From: Excoecaria cochinchinensis
Lineage: Eukaryota; Streptophyta; Magnoliopsida; Malpighiales; Euphorbiaceae
Reading direction: 5' to 3'
Length of the DNA: 64,000 nucleotides
NCBI GenBank assembly: GCA_947683425.1
Contig: CANTUQ010000331.1
Span: forward strand, 62,001-126,000
Below are positions 37,334-49,485 of the stretch, one piece after another. Every line of letters starts with the position of its first letter. The stretch's first letter is position 1. The position numbers were made by a program, and so were the translations under genes. A model generated the notes under the pieces. The model worked only from the letters and a program-made list of their open reading frames with translations, searched no databases and was not told where the DNA came from.

Positions 37334-40069
37334 TGCGTTGTGACCGGCGAGCCTCCAGCAGCTGTTCCAATCGAGTTCTCCTGAATTATTGGACTCGGAT
37401 CCAAAATTTCACAACTTTTTGCGATTTCTCGATTTTGGCGATTTTCCCTAGTGGTACCCCTAGGGAAATCCGTAAAAATCCGTCGGATTCCGACGAAGCC
37501 GATTCTCGATGCGTTGTGACCGGCGAGCATCCAGCAGCTGTTCCAATCGAGTTCTCCTTAATTATTGGACTCGGATCTAAAATTTCACCACTTTTTGCGA
37601 TTTCTCGATTTTGGCGATTTTCCCTAGTGGTACCCCTAGGGAAATCCGTAAAAATCCGTCGGATTCTGACGAAGCCGATTCTCGATGCGTTGTGACCGGC
37701 GAGCCTCCAGCAGCTGTTCCAATCGAGTTCTCCTGAATTATTGGACTCGGATCCAAAATTTCACCACTTTTTGCGATTTCTCGATTTTGGCGATTTTCCC
37801 TAGTGGTACCCCAAGAGAAATCCGTAAAAATCCGTCGGATTCCGACGAAGCCGATTCTCAATGCGTTGTGACCGGCGAGCCTCCAGCAGCTATTCCAATC
37901 GAGTTCTCCTGAATTATTGGACTCGGATCCAAAATTTCACCACTTTTTGCGATTTCTCGATTTTGGTGATTTTCCCTAGTGGTACCCCTAGGGAAATCCG
38001 TCGAGTTCCGACGAAGCCGATTCTCGATGCGTTGTGACCGGCGAGCCTCCAGCAGCTGTTCCAATCGAGTTCTCCTGAATTATTGGACTCGGATCCAAAA
38101 TTTCACCACTTTTTGCGATTTCTCGATTTTGGTGATTTTCCCTAGTGGTACCCCTAGGGAAATCCGTCGGGTTCCGACGAAGCCGATTCTCGATGCGTTG
38201 TGACCGGCGAGCCTCCAGCAGCTGTTCCAATCGAGTTCTCCTGAATTATTGGACTCGGATCCAAAATTTCACCACTTTTTGCGATTTCTCGATTTTGGTG
38301 ATTTTCCCTAGTGGTACCCCTAGGGAAATCCGTCGAGTTCCGACGAAGCCGATTCTCGATGCGTTGTGACCGGCGAGCCTCCAGCAGCTGTTCCAATCGA
38401 GTTCTCCTGAATTATTGGACTCGGATCAAAAATTTCACTACTTTTTGCGATTTCTCGATTTTGGCGATTTTCCCTAGTGGTACCCCTAGGGAAATCCGTC
38501 GGATTCCGACGAAGCCGATTCTCGATGCGTTGTGACCGGCGAGCCTCCAGCAGCTGTTCCAATCGAGTTCTCCTGAACTATTGGACTCGGATCTAAAATT
38601 TCACAACTTTTTGCGATTTCTCGATTTTGGCGATTTTCCCTAGTGGTACCCCTAGGGAAATCCGTAAAAATCCGTCGGATTCCGACGAAGCCGATTCTCG
38701 ATGCGTTGTGACCGGTGAGCCTCCAGCAGCTGTTCCAATCGAGTTCTCCTGAATTATTGGACTCGGATCCAAAATTTCACCACTTTTTGCGATTTCTCGA
38801 TTTTGGCGATTTTCCCTAGTGGTACCCCTAGGGAAATCCATCGGATTCCGACGAAGCCGATTCTAGATGCGTTGTGACCGTCGAGCCTCCAGCAGCTATT
38901 CCAATCGAGTTCTCCTGAATTATTGGACTCGGATCCAAAATTTCACCACTTTTTGTGATTTCTCGATTTTGGCGATTTTCCCTAGTGGTACCCCTAGGGA
39001 AATCCGTCGGATTCCGACGAAGCTGATTCTCGATGCGTTGTGACCGGCGAGCCTCCAACAGCTGTTCCAATCGAGTTCTCCTGAATTATTGGACTCGGAT
39101 CAAAAATTTCACCACTTTTTGCGATTTCTCGATTTTGGCGATTTTCCATAGTGGTACCCCTAGGGAAATCCGTCGGATTCTGACGAAGTCGATTCTCGAT
39201 GCGTTGTGACCGGCGAGCCTCCAGCAGCTGTTCCAATCGAGTTCTCCTGAATTATTGGACTCGGATCCAAAATTTCACCACTTTTTGCGATTTCTCGATT
39301 TTGGCGATTTTCCCTAGTGGTACCCCTAGGGAAATCTGTAAAAATCCGTCGGATTCCGACGAAGCCGATTCTCAATGCGTTGTGACCGGCGAGCCTCCAG
39401 CAGCTATTTCAATCGAGTTCTCCTGAATTATTGGACTCGGATCCAAAATTTAACCACTTTTTGCGATTTCTCGATTTTGGCGATTTTTCCTAGTGGTACC
39501 CCTAGGGAAATCCGTAAAAATCCGTCGAAGCCGATTCTCGATGCGTTGTGACCGGCGAGCCTCCAGCAGCTGTTCCAATCGAGTTCTCCTGAATTATTGG
39601 ACTCGGATCCAAAATTTCACCACTTTTTGCGATTTCTCGATTTTGGCGATTTTCCCTAGTGGTACCCCTAGGGAAATCCGTAAAAATCCGTCGGATTCCT
39701 ACGAAGCCGATTCTCGATGCGTTGTGACCGGCGAGCCTCCAGCAGCTGTTCCAATCGATTTCTCCTGAATTATTGGACTCGGATCCAAAATTTCACCACT
39801 TTTTGCGATTTCTCGATTTTGGCGATTTTTCCTAGTGGTACCCCTAGGGAAATCCGTAAAAATTCGTCGGATTTCGACGAAGCCGATTCTCGATGCGTTG
39901 TGACCGGCGAGCCTCCAGCAGCTGTTCCAATCGAGTTCTCCTGAATTATTGGACTCGGATCCAAAATTTCACCACTTTTAGCGATTTCTCGATTTTGGCG
40001 ATTTTCCCTAGTGGTACCCCTAGGGAAATCCGTAAAAATCCGTCGGATTTCGATGAAGCCGATTCTCAA
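37334..40069. repeat. 16-mer HOR family copy 3
   Basis: It has the same marker order as copy 2, with one additional 166-bp monomer in the run at 38,027-38,525, so corresponding markers lie 2,912 bp apart instead of 2,746. It ends at about 40,069, where the next monomer carries a different 10-bp deletion and private changes (gacaggcgag, caatctagttc). Confidence 0.85.
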
Positions 40070-40235
40070 TGCGTTGTGACAGGCGAGCCTCCAGCAGCTG
40101 TTCCAATCTAGTTCTCCTGAATTATTGGACTCGGATCCAAAATTTCACCACTTTTTGCGATTTCTCGATTTTGGCGATTTTCCCTAGTGGTACCCCTAGG
40201 GAAATCCGTAAAAATCCGACGAAGCCGATTCTCGA
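40070..40235. repeat. Type-3 short monomer (third 10-bp deletion)
   Basis: It reads aaatccgtaaaaatccgacgaagcc, so gtcggattcc is missing between two tcc triplets. The length is again 166 bp. A second copy with the same joint ends at landmark 41,427. Confidence 0.88.
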
Positions 40236-42981
40236 TGCGTTGTGACCGGCAAGCCTCCAGCAGCTGTTCCAATCGAGTTCTCCTGAATTATTGGACTCGG
40301 ATCCAAAATTTCACCACTTTTTGCGATTTCTCGATTTTGGCGATTTTCCCTAGTGGTACCCCTAGGGAAATCCGTAAAAATCCGTCGGATTCCGACGAAG
40401 CCGATTCTCGATGCGTTGTGACCGGCGAGCCTCCAGCAGCTGTTCCAATCGAGTTCTCCTGAATTATTGGACTCGGATCCAAAATTTCACCACTTTTTGC
40501 GATTTCTCGATTTTGGCGATTTTCCCTAGTGGTACCCCTAGGGAAATCCGTAAAAATCCGTCGGATTCCGACGAAGCCGATTCTTGATGCGTTGTGACCG
40601 GCGAGCCTCCAGCAGCTGTTCTAATCAAGTTCTCCTGAATTATTGGACTCGGATCCAAAATTTCACCACTTTTTGCGATTTCTCGATTTTGGCGATTTTC
40701 CCTAGTGGTACCCCTAGGGAAATCCGTCGGATTCCGACGAAGCCGATTCTCGATGCGTTGTGACCGGCGAGACTCCAGCAGCTGTTCCAATCGAGTTCTC
40801 CTGAATTATTGGACTCGGATCCAAAATTTCACCACTTTTTGCGATTTCTCGATTTTGGCGATTTTCCCTAGTGGTACCCCTAGGGAAATCCGTCGGATTC
40901 CGACGAAGCCGATTCTCGATGCGTTGTGACCAGCGAGCCTCCAGCATCTGTTCCAATCAAGTTCTCCTGAATTATTGGACTCGGATCCAAAATTTCACCA
41001 CTTTTTGCGATTTCTCGATTTTGGCGATTTTCCCTAGTGGTACCCCTAGGAAAATCCGTAAAAATCCGTCGGATTCCGACGAAGCCGATTCTCAATGCGT
41101 TGTGACCGGCGAGCCTCCAGCAGCTGTTCCAATCGAGTTCTCCTGAATTATTGGACTCGGATCCAAAATTTCACCACTTTTTGCGATTTCTCGATTTTGG
41201 CAATTTTCCCTAGTGGTACCCCTAGGGAAATCCGTCGGATTCCGACGAAGCCGATTCTCGATGCGTTGTGACATGCGAGCCTCCAGCAGCTGTTCCAATC
41301 GAGTTCTCCTGAATTATTGGACTCGGATCCAAAATTTCACCACTTTTTGCGATTTCTCGATTTTGGCGATTTTCCCTAGTGGTACCCCTAGGGAAATCCG
41401 TAAAAATCCGACGAAGCCGATTCTCGATGTGTTGTGACCGGCGAGCCTCCAGCAACTGTTCCAATCGAGTTCTCCTGAATTATTGGACTCGGATCCAAAA
41501 TTTCACCACTTTTTGCGATTTCTCGATTTTGGCGATTTTCCCTAGTGGTACCCCTAGGGAAATCCGTAAAAATCCGTCGGATTCCGACGAAGCCGATTCT
41601 CGATGCGTTGTGACCGGCGAGCCTCCAGCAGCTGTTCCAATCGAGTTCTCCTGAATTATTGGACTCGGATCAAAAATTTCACCACTTTTTGTGATTTCTA
41701 GATTTTGGCGATTTTCCGTAGTGGTACCCCTAGGGAAATCCGTAAAAATCCGTCGGATTCCGACGAAGCCGATTCTCGATGCGTTGTGACCGGCGAGCCT
41801 CCAGCAGCTGTTCCAATCAAGTTCTCCTGAATTATTGGACTCGGATCCAAAATTTCACCACTTTTTGCGATTTCTCGATTTTGGCGATTTTCCCTAGTGG
41901 TACCCCTAGGGAAATCCGTCGGATTCCGACGAAGCCGATTCTCGATGCGTTGTGACCGGCGAGCCTCCAGAATCTGTTCCAATCGAGTTCTCCTGAATTA
42001 TTGGACTCGGATCCAAAATTTCACCACTTTTTGCGATTTCTCGATTTTGGCGATTTTCCCTAGTGGTACCCCTAGGGAAATCCGTAAAAATCCGTCGGAT
42101 TCCGACGAAGCCGATTCTCGATGCGTTGTGACCGGCGAGCCTCCAGCAGCTGTTCCAATCGAGTTCTCCTGAATTATTGGACTCGGATCCAAAATTTCAC
42201 CACTTTTTGCGATTTCTCGATTTTTGCGATTTTCCCTAGTGGTACCCCTAGGGAAATCCGTCGGATTCCGACGAAGCCGATTCTCGATGCGTTGTGACCG
42301 ACGAGCCTCCAGCAGCTGTTCCAATCGAGTTCTCCTGAATTATTGGACTCGGATCCAAAATTTCACCACTTTTTGCGATTTCTCGATTTTGGCGATTTTC
42401 CCTAGTGGTACCCCTAGGGAAATCCGTCGGATTCCGACGAAGCCGATTCTCGATGCGTTATGAGCAGCGAGCCTCCAGCAGCTGTTCCAATCGAGTTCTC
42501 CTGTATTATTGGACTCGGATCCAAAATTTCACCACTTTTTGCGATTTCTCGATTTTGGCGATTTTCCCTAGTGGTACCCCTAGGGAAATCCGTAAAAATC
42601 CGTCGAATTCCGACGAAGCCGATTCTCGATGCGTTGTGATCGGCGAGCCTCCAGCAGCTGTTCCAATCGAGTTCTCCTGAATTATTGGACTCGGATCCAA
42701 AATTTCACCACTTTTTGCGATTTCTCGATTTTTGCGATTTTTCCTAGTGGTACCCCTAGGGAAATCTGTAAAAATCCGTCGGATTCCGACGAAGCCGATT
42801 CTCGATGCGTTGTGACCGGCGAGCCTCCAGCAGCTGTTCCAATCGAGTTCTCCTGAATTATTGGACTCGGATCCAAAATTTCACCACTTTTTGCGATTTC
42901 TCGATTTTGGCGATTTTCCCTAGTGGTACCCCTAGGGAAATCCGTAAAAATCCGTCGGATTCCGACGAAGCCGATTCTCGA
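40070..42981. repeat. Mixed 176/166-bp segment
   Basis: Seventeen monomers, eight of them 166 bp, with no repeating block that I can see. Private changes include gacatgcgagcc near 41,271, ccgtagtgg near 41,717 and gttatgagcagcg near 42,457. It separates the 16-mer family from the heptamer pair. Confidence 0.8.
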
Positions 42982-44214
42982 TGCGTTGTGACCGGCGAGC
43001 CTCCAGCAGCTATTCCAATCGAGTTCTCCTGAATTATTGGACTCGGATCCAAAATTTCACCACTTTTTGCGATTTCTCGATTTTGGCGATTTTCCCTAGT
43101 GGTACCCCTAGGGAAATCCGTAAAAATCCGTCGGATTCCGACGAAGCCGATTCTCGATGCGTTGTGACCGGCGAGCCTCCAGCAGTTGTTCCAATCAAGT
43201 TCTCCTGAATTATTGGACTCGGATCCAAAATTTCACCACTTTTTGCGATTTCTCGATTTTGGCGATTTTCCCTAGTGGTACCCCTAGGGAAATCCGTAAA
43301 AATCCGTCGGATTCCGACGAAGCCGATTCTCGATGCGTTGTGACCGGCGAGCCTGCAGTAGCTGTTCCAATCGAGTTCTCCTGAATTATTGGACTCGGAT
43401 CCAAAATTTTACCACTTTTTGCGATTTCTCGATTTTGGCGATTTTCCCTAGTGGTACCCCTAGGGAAATCCGTAAAAATCCGACGGATTCCGACGAAGCT
43501 GATTCTAGATGCGTTGTGACCGGCGAGCCTCCAGTAGCTGTTCCAATCGAGTTCTCCTGAATTATTGGTCTCGGATCCAAAATTTGACCACCTTTTGCGA
43601 TTTCTCGATTTTGGCGATTTTTCCTAGTGGTACCCCAATGGAAATCCGTAAAAATCCGTCGGATTCCGACGAAAATCAATTCTCGATGCGTTGTGACCGG
43701 CGAGCCTCCAGTAGCTGTTCCAATCGAGTTCTCCTGAATTATTGGACTCGGATCTAAAATTTCACCACTTTTTGCGATTTCTGGATTTTGGCGATTTTCC
43801 CTAGTGGTACCCCTAGGGAAATCCGTAAAAATCCGTCGGATTCTGACGAAGCCGATTCTCGATGCGTTGTGACCGGCGAGCCTCCAGTAGCTGTTCCAAT
43901 CGAGTTCTCCTAAATTATTGGACTCGGATCCAATATTTCACCACTTTTTGCGATTTCTTGATTTTGGCGATTTTCCCTAGTGGTACCCCTAGGGAAATCC
44001 GTAAAAATCCGTCGGATTCCGACGAAGCCGATTCTCGATGCGTTGTGACCGGCGAGCCTCCAGTAGCTGTTCCAATCGAATTCTCCTGAATTATTGGACT
44101 CGGATCCAAAATTTCACCACTTTTTGCGATTTCTCGATTTTGGCGATTTTCCCTAGTGGTACCCCTAGGGAAATCCGTAAAAATCCGTCGGATTTCGACG
44201 AAGCCGATTCTCGA
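42982..44214. repeat. 1,233-bp heptamer, copy 1
   Basis: Six 176-bp monomers and one of 177 bp. The 177-bp one (landmarks 43,509-43,686) has gacgaaaatcaattctcg in place of gacgaagccgattctcg, next to taccccaatggaaatcc. Other marks are cctgcagtagctg, ttggtctcgg, aatttgacc and gatttctggatttt. Confidence 0.87.
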
Positions 44215-45447
44215 TGCGTTGTGACCGGCGAGCCTCCAGCAGCTATTCCAATCGAGTTCTCCTGAATTATTGGACTCGGATCCAAAATTTCACCACTTTT
44301 TGCGATTTCTCGATTTTGGCGATTTTCCCTAGTGGTACCCCTAGGGAAATCCGTAAAAATCCGTCGGATTCCGACGAAGCCGATTCTCGATGCGTTGTGA
44401 CCGGCGAGCCTCCAGCAGTTGTTCCAATCAAGTTCTCCTGAATTATTGGACTCGGATCCAAAATTTCACCACTTTTTGCGATTTCTCGATTTTGGCGATT
44501 TTCCCTAGTGGTACCCCTAGGGAAATCCGTAAAAATCCGTCGGATTCCGACGAAGCCGATTCTCGATGCGTTGTGACCGGCGAGCCTGCAGTAGCTGTTC
44601 CAATCGAGTTCTCCTGAATTATTGGACTCGGATCCAAAATTTTACCACTTTTTGCGATTTCTCGATTTTGGCGATTTTCCCTAGTGGTACCCCTAGGGAA
44701 ATCCGTAAAAATCCGACGGATTCCGACGAAGCTGATTCTAGATGCGTTGTGACCGGCGAGCCTCCAGTAGCTGTTCCAATCGAGTTCTCCTGAATTATTG
44801 GTCTCGGATCCAAAATTTGACCACCTTTTGCGATTTCTCGATTTTGGCGATTTTTCCTAGTGGTACCCCAATGGAAATCCGTAAAAATCCGTCGGATTCC
44901 GACGAAAATCAATTCTCGATGCGTTGTGACCGGCGAGCCTCCAGTAGCTGTTCCAATCGAGTTCTCCTGAATTATTGGACTCGGATCTAAAATTTCACCA
45001 CTTTTTGCGATTTCTGGATTTTGGCGATTTTCCCTAGTGGTACCCCTAGGGAAATCCGTAAAAATCCGTCGGATTCTGACGAAGCCGATTCTCGATGCGT
45101 TGTGACCGGCGAGCCTCCAGTAGCTGTTCCAATCGAGTTCTCCTAAATTATTGTACTCGGATCCAATATTTCACCACTTTTTGCGATTTCTTGATTTTGG
45201 CGATTTTCCCTAGTGGTACCCCTAGGGAAATCCGTAAAAATCCGTCGGATTCCGACGAAGCCGATTCTCGATGCGTTGTGACCGGCGAGCCTCCAGTAGC
45301 TGTTCCAATCGAATTCTCCTGAATTATTGGACTCGGATCCAAAATTTCACCACTTTTTGCGATTTCTCGATTTTGGCGATTTTCCCTAGTGGTACCCCTA
45401 GGGAAATCCGTAAAAATTCGTCGGATTCCGACGAAGCCGATTCTCGA
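44215..45447. repeat. 1,233-bp heptamer, copy 2
   Basis: It has the same order and marks as copy 1, offset 1,233 bp, with the 177-bp monomer ending at landmark 44,919. Few differences are visible, for example attgtactcgg near 45,150 against attggactcgg. After the gaattctcc monomer (about 45,320) the two copies diverge. Confidence 0.87.
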
Positions 45448-45965
45448 TGCGTTGTGACCGGCGAGCCTCCAGTAGCTGTTCCAATCGAGTTCTCCTGAAT
45501 TATTGGACTCGGATCCAAAATTTTACCACTTTTTGCGATTTCTCGATTTTGGCGATTTTCCCTAGTGGTACCCCTAGGAAAATCCGTAAAAATCCGTCGG
45601 ATTCCGACGAAGCCGATTCTAGATGCGTTGTGACCAGCGAGCCTCCAGTAGCTGTTCCAATCGAGTTCTCCTGAATTATTGGACTCGGATCCAAAATTTG
45701 ACCACCTTTTGCGATTTCTCGATTTTGGCGATTTTCCCTAGTGGTATCCCAAGGGAAATCCGTAAAAATCCGTCGGATTCCGACGAAACCGATTCTCGAT
45801 GCGTTATGACCGGCGAGCCTCCAGTAGCGGTTCCAATCGAGTTCTCCTAAATTATTGGACTCGGATCAAAAATTTCACTACTTTTTGCGATTTCTCGATT
45901 TTGGCGATTTTCCCTAGTGGTACCCCTAGGGAAATCCGTCGGATTCCGACGAAGCCGATTCTCGA

Positions 45966-47725
45966 TGCGTTGTGACCGGCGAGCCTCCAGTAGCTGTTCC
46001 AATCGAGTTCTCCTGAATTATTGGACTCGGATCAAAAATTTCACCACTTTTTGCGATTTCTCGATTTTGGCGATTTTTCCAAGTGGTACGCCTAGGGAAA
46101 TCCGTAAAAATCCGTCGGATTCCGACGAAGCCGATTCTCGATGCGTTGTGACCGGTGAGCCTCCAGTAGCTGTTCCAATCGAGTTCTCCTGAATTATTGG
46201 ACTCGGATCCAAAATTTCACCACCTTTTGCGATTTCTCGATTTTGGTGTTTTTCCCTAGTGGTACACCTTGGGAAATCCAAAAAAATCCGTCGGATTCCG
46301 ACGAAGCCGATTCTCGATGCGTTGTGACCGGCGAGCCTCCAGTAGCTGTTTTAATCGAGTTCTCCTGAATTATTGGACTCGAACCCAAAATTTCACCACC
46401 TTTTTCGATTTCTCGATTTTGGCGATTTTCCCTAGTGGTACCCCTAGGGAAATCTGTAAAAATCCGTCGGATTCCGACGAAGCCGATTCTCGATGCGTTG
46501 TGACCGGCGAGCCTCCAGTAGCTGTTCCAATCGAGTTCTCCTGAATTATTGGACTCGGATCAAAAATTTCACCACCTTTTGCGATTTCTCGATTTTGGCG
46601 ATTTTCCCTAGTGGTACCCCTAGGGAAATCCGTAAAAATCCGTCGGATTCCGACGAAGCCGATTCTCGATGCGTTGTGACCGGCGAGCCTCCAGTAGCTG
46701 TTCCAATCGAGTTCTCCTGAATTATTGGACTCGGATCCAAAATTTCACCACTTTTTACGATTTCTCGATTTTGGCGATTTTCCCAAGTGGTACCCCTAGG
46801 AAAATCCGTAAAAATCCGTCGGATTCCGACGAATTCGATTCTCGATGCGTTGTGACCGGCGAGCCTCCAGTAGCTATTCCAATCGAGTTCTCCTGAATTA
46901 TTGGACTCGGATCCAAAATTTCACCACATTTTGCGATTTCTCGATTTTGGCGATTTTCCCTAGTGGTACCCCTAGGGAAATCCGTAAAAATCCGTCGTAT
47001 TCCGACGAAGCCGATTCTCGATGCGTTGTGACCGGCGAGCCTCCAGTAGCTGTTCCAATCGAGTTCTCCTGAATTATTGGACTCGGATCCATAATTTCAC
47101 CACCTTTTGCGATTTCTCGATTTTGGTGATTTTCCCTAGTGGTACCCCTAGGGAAATCCGTAAATATCCGTCGGATTTCGACGAAGCCGATTCTCGATGC
47201 GTTGTGACCGGCGAGCCTCCAGTAGCTGTTCCAATCGAGTTCTTCTGAATTATTGGACTCGAATCCAAAATTTCACCACTTTTTGCGATTTCTCGATTTT
47301 GGCGATTTTCCCTAGTGGTACCCCTAGGGAAATCCGTAAAAATCCGTCGAATTCCGACGAAGCCGATTCTCGATGCGTTGTGACCGGCGAGCCTCCAGTA
47401 GCTGTTCCAATCGAGTTCTCCTGAATTATTGGACTCGGATCCAAAATTTTACCACTTTTTGCGATTTCTCGATTTTGGCGATTTTCCCTAGTGGTACCCC
47501 TAGGGAAATCCGTAAAAATCCGTCGGATTCCGACGAAGCCGATTCTCGATGCGTTGTGATCGGCGAGCCTCCAGTAGCTGTTCCAATCGAGTTCTCTTGA
47601 ATTCTTGGACTCGGATCCAAAATTTCACCACCTTTTGCGATTTCTCGATTTTGGTGATTTTCCCTAGTGGTACCCCTAGGGAAATCCGTAAAAATCCGTC
47701 GGATTCCGACGAAGCCGATTCTCGA
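45966..47725. repeat. 1,760-bp decamer, copy 1
   Basis: Ten 176-bp monomers. Diagnostic marks in order: ccaagtggtacgcc, ggtgtttttcc with tacaccttgggaaatccaaa, gaacccaaaatt, cccaagtgg with gaattcgatt, gtcgtattcc, ccataatttc, gtaaatatcc, gttcttctgaa, and ctcttgaattctt. Confidence 0.9.
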
Positions 47726-49485
47726 TGCGTTGTGACCGGGGAGCCTCCAGTAGCTGTTCCAATCGAGTTCTCCTGAATTATTGGACTCGGATCAAAAATT
47801 TCACCACTTTTTGCGATTTCTCGATTTTGGCGATTTTTCCAAGTGGTACGCCTAGGGAAATCCGTAAAAATCCGTCGGATTCCGACGAAGCCGATTCTCG
47901 ATGCGTTGTGACCGGTGAGCCTCCAGTAGCTGTTCCAATCGAGTTCTCCTGAATTATTGGACTCGGATCCAAAATTTCACCACCTTTTGCGATTTCTCGA
48001 TTTTGGTGATTTTCCCTAGTGGTACACCTTGGGAAATCCAAAAAAATCCGTCGGATTCCGACGAAGCCGATTCTCGATGCGTTGTGACCGGCGAGCCTCC
48101 AGTAGCTGTTTTAATCGAGTTCTCCTGAATTATTGGACTCGAACCCAAAATTTCACCACCTTTTTCGATTTCTCGATTTTGGCGATTTTCCCTAGTGGTA
48201 CCCCTAGGGAAATCTGTAAAAATCCGTCGGATTCCGACGAAGCCGATTCTCGATGCGTTGTGACCGGCGAGCCTCCAGTAGCTGTTCCAATCGAGTTCTC
48301 CTGAATTATTGGACTCGGATCAAAAATTTCACCACCTTTTGCGATTTCTCGATTTTGGCGATTTTCCCTAGTGGTACCCCTAGGGAAATCCGTAAAAATC
48401 CGTCGGATTCCGACGAAGCCGATTCTCGATGCGTTGTGACCGGCGAGCCTCCAGTAGCTGTTCCAATCGAGTTCTCCTGAATTATTGGACTCGGATCCAA
48501 AATTTCACCACTTTTTACGATTTCTCGATTTTGGCGATTTTCCCAAGTGGTACCCCTAGGAAAATCCGTAAAAATCCGTCGGATTCCGACGAATTCGATT
48601 CTCGATGCGTTGTGACCGGCGAGCCTCCAGTAGCTATTCCAATCGAGTTCTCCTGAATTATTGGACTCGGATCCAAAATTTCACCACATTTTGCGATTTC
48701 TCGATTTTGGCGATTTTCCCTAGTGGTACCCCTAGGGAAATCCGTAAAAATCCGTCGTATTCCGACGAAGCCGATTCTCGATGCGTTGTGACCGGCGAGC
48801 CTCCAGTAGCTGTTCCAATCGAGTTCTCCTGAATTATTGGACTCGGATCCATAATTTCACCACCTTTTGCGATTTCTCGATTTTGGTGATTTTCCCTAGT
48901 GGTACCCCTAGGGAAATCCGTAAATATCCGTCGGATTTCGACGAAGCCGATTCTCGATGCGTTGTGACCGGCGAGCCTCCAGTAGCTGTTCCAATCGAGT
49001 TCTTCTGAATTATTGGACTCGAATCCAAAATTTCACCACTTTTTGCGATTTCTCGATTTTGGCGATTTTCCCTAGTGGTACCCCTAGGGAAATCCGTAAA
49101 AATCCGTCGAATTCCGACGAAGCCGATTCTCGATGCGTTGTGACCGGCGAGCCTCCAGTAGCTGTTCCAATCGAGTTCTCCTGAATTATTGGACTCGGAT
49201 CCAAAATTTTACCACTTTTTGCGATTTCTCGATTTTGGCGATTTTCCCTAGTGGTACCCCTAGGGAAATCCGTAAAAATCCGTCGGATTCCGACGAAGCC
49301 GATTCTCGATGCGTTGTGATCGGCGAGCCTCCAGTAGCTGTTCCAATCGAGTTCTCTTGAATTCTTGGACTCGGATCCAAAATTTCACCACCTTTTGCGA
49401 TTTCTCGATTTTGGTGATTTTCCCTAGTGGTACCCCTAGGGAAATCCGTAAAAATCCGTCGGATTCCGACGAAGCCGATTCTCGA
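47726..49485. repeat. 1,760-bp decamer, copy 2
   Basis: Near-identical to copy 1. The differences I found are ggggagcc at its left boundary and ggtgattttcc near 48,010 instead of ggtgtttttcc. Homology stops just after 49,540, where ggatccaaaatttcaccacc replaces ggatcaaaaatttcaccact. Confidence 0.9.
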
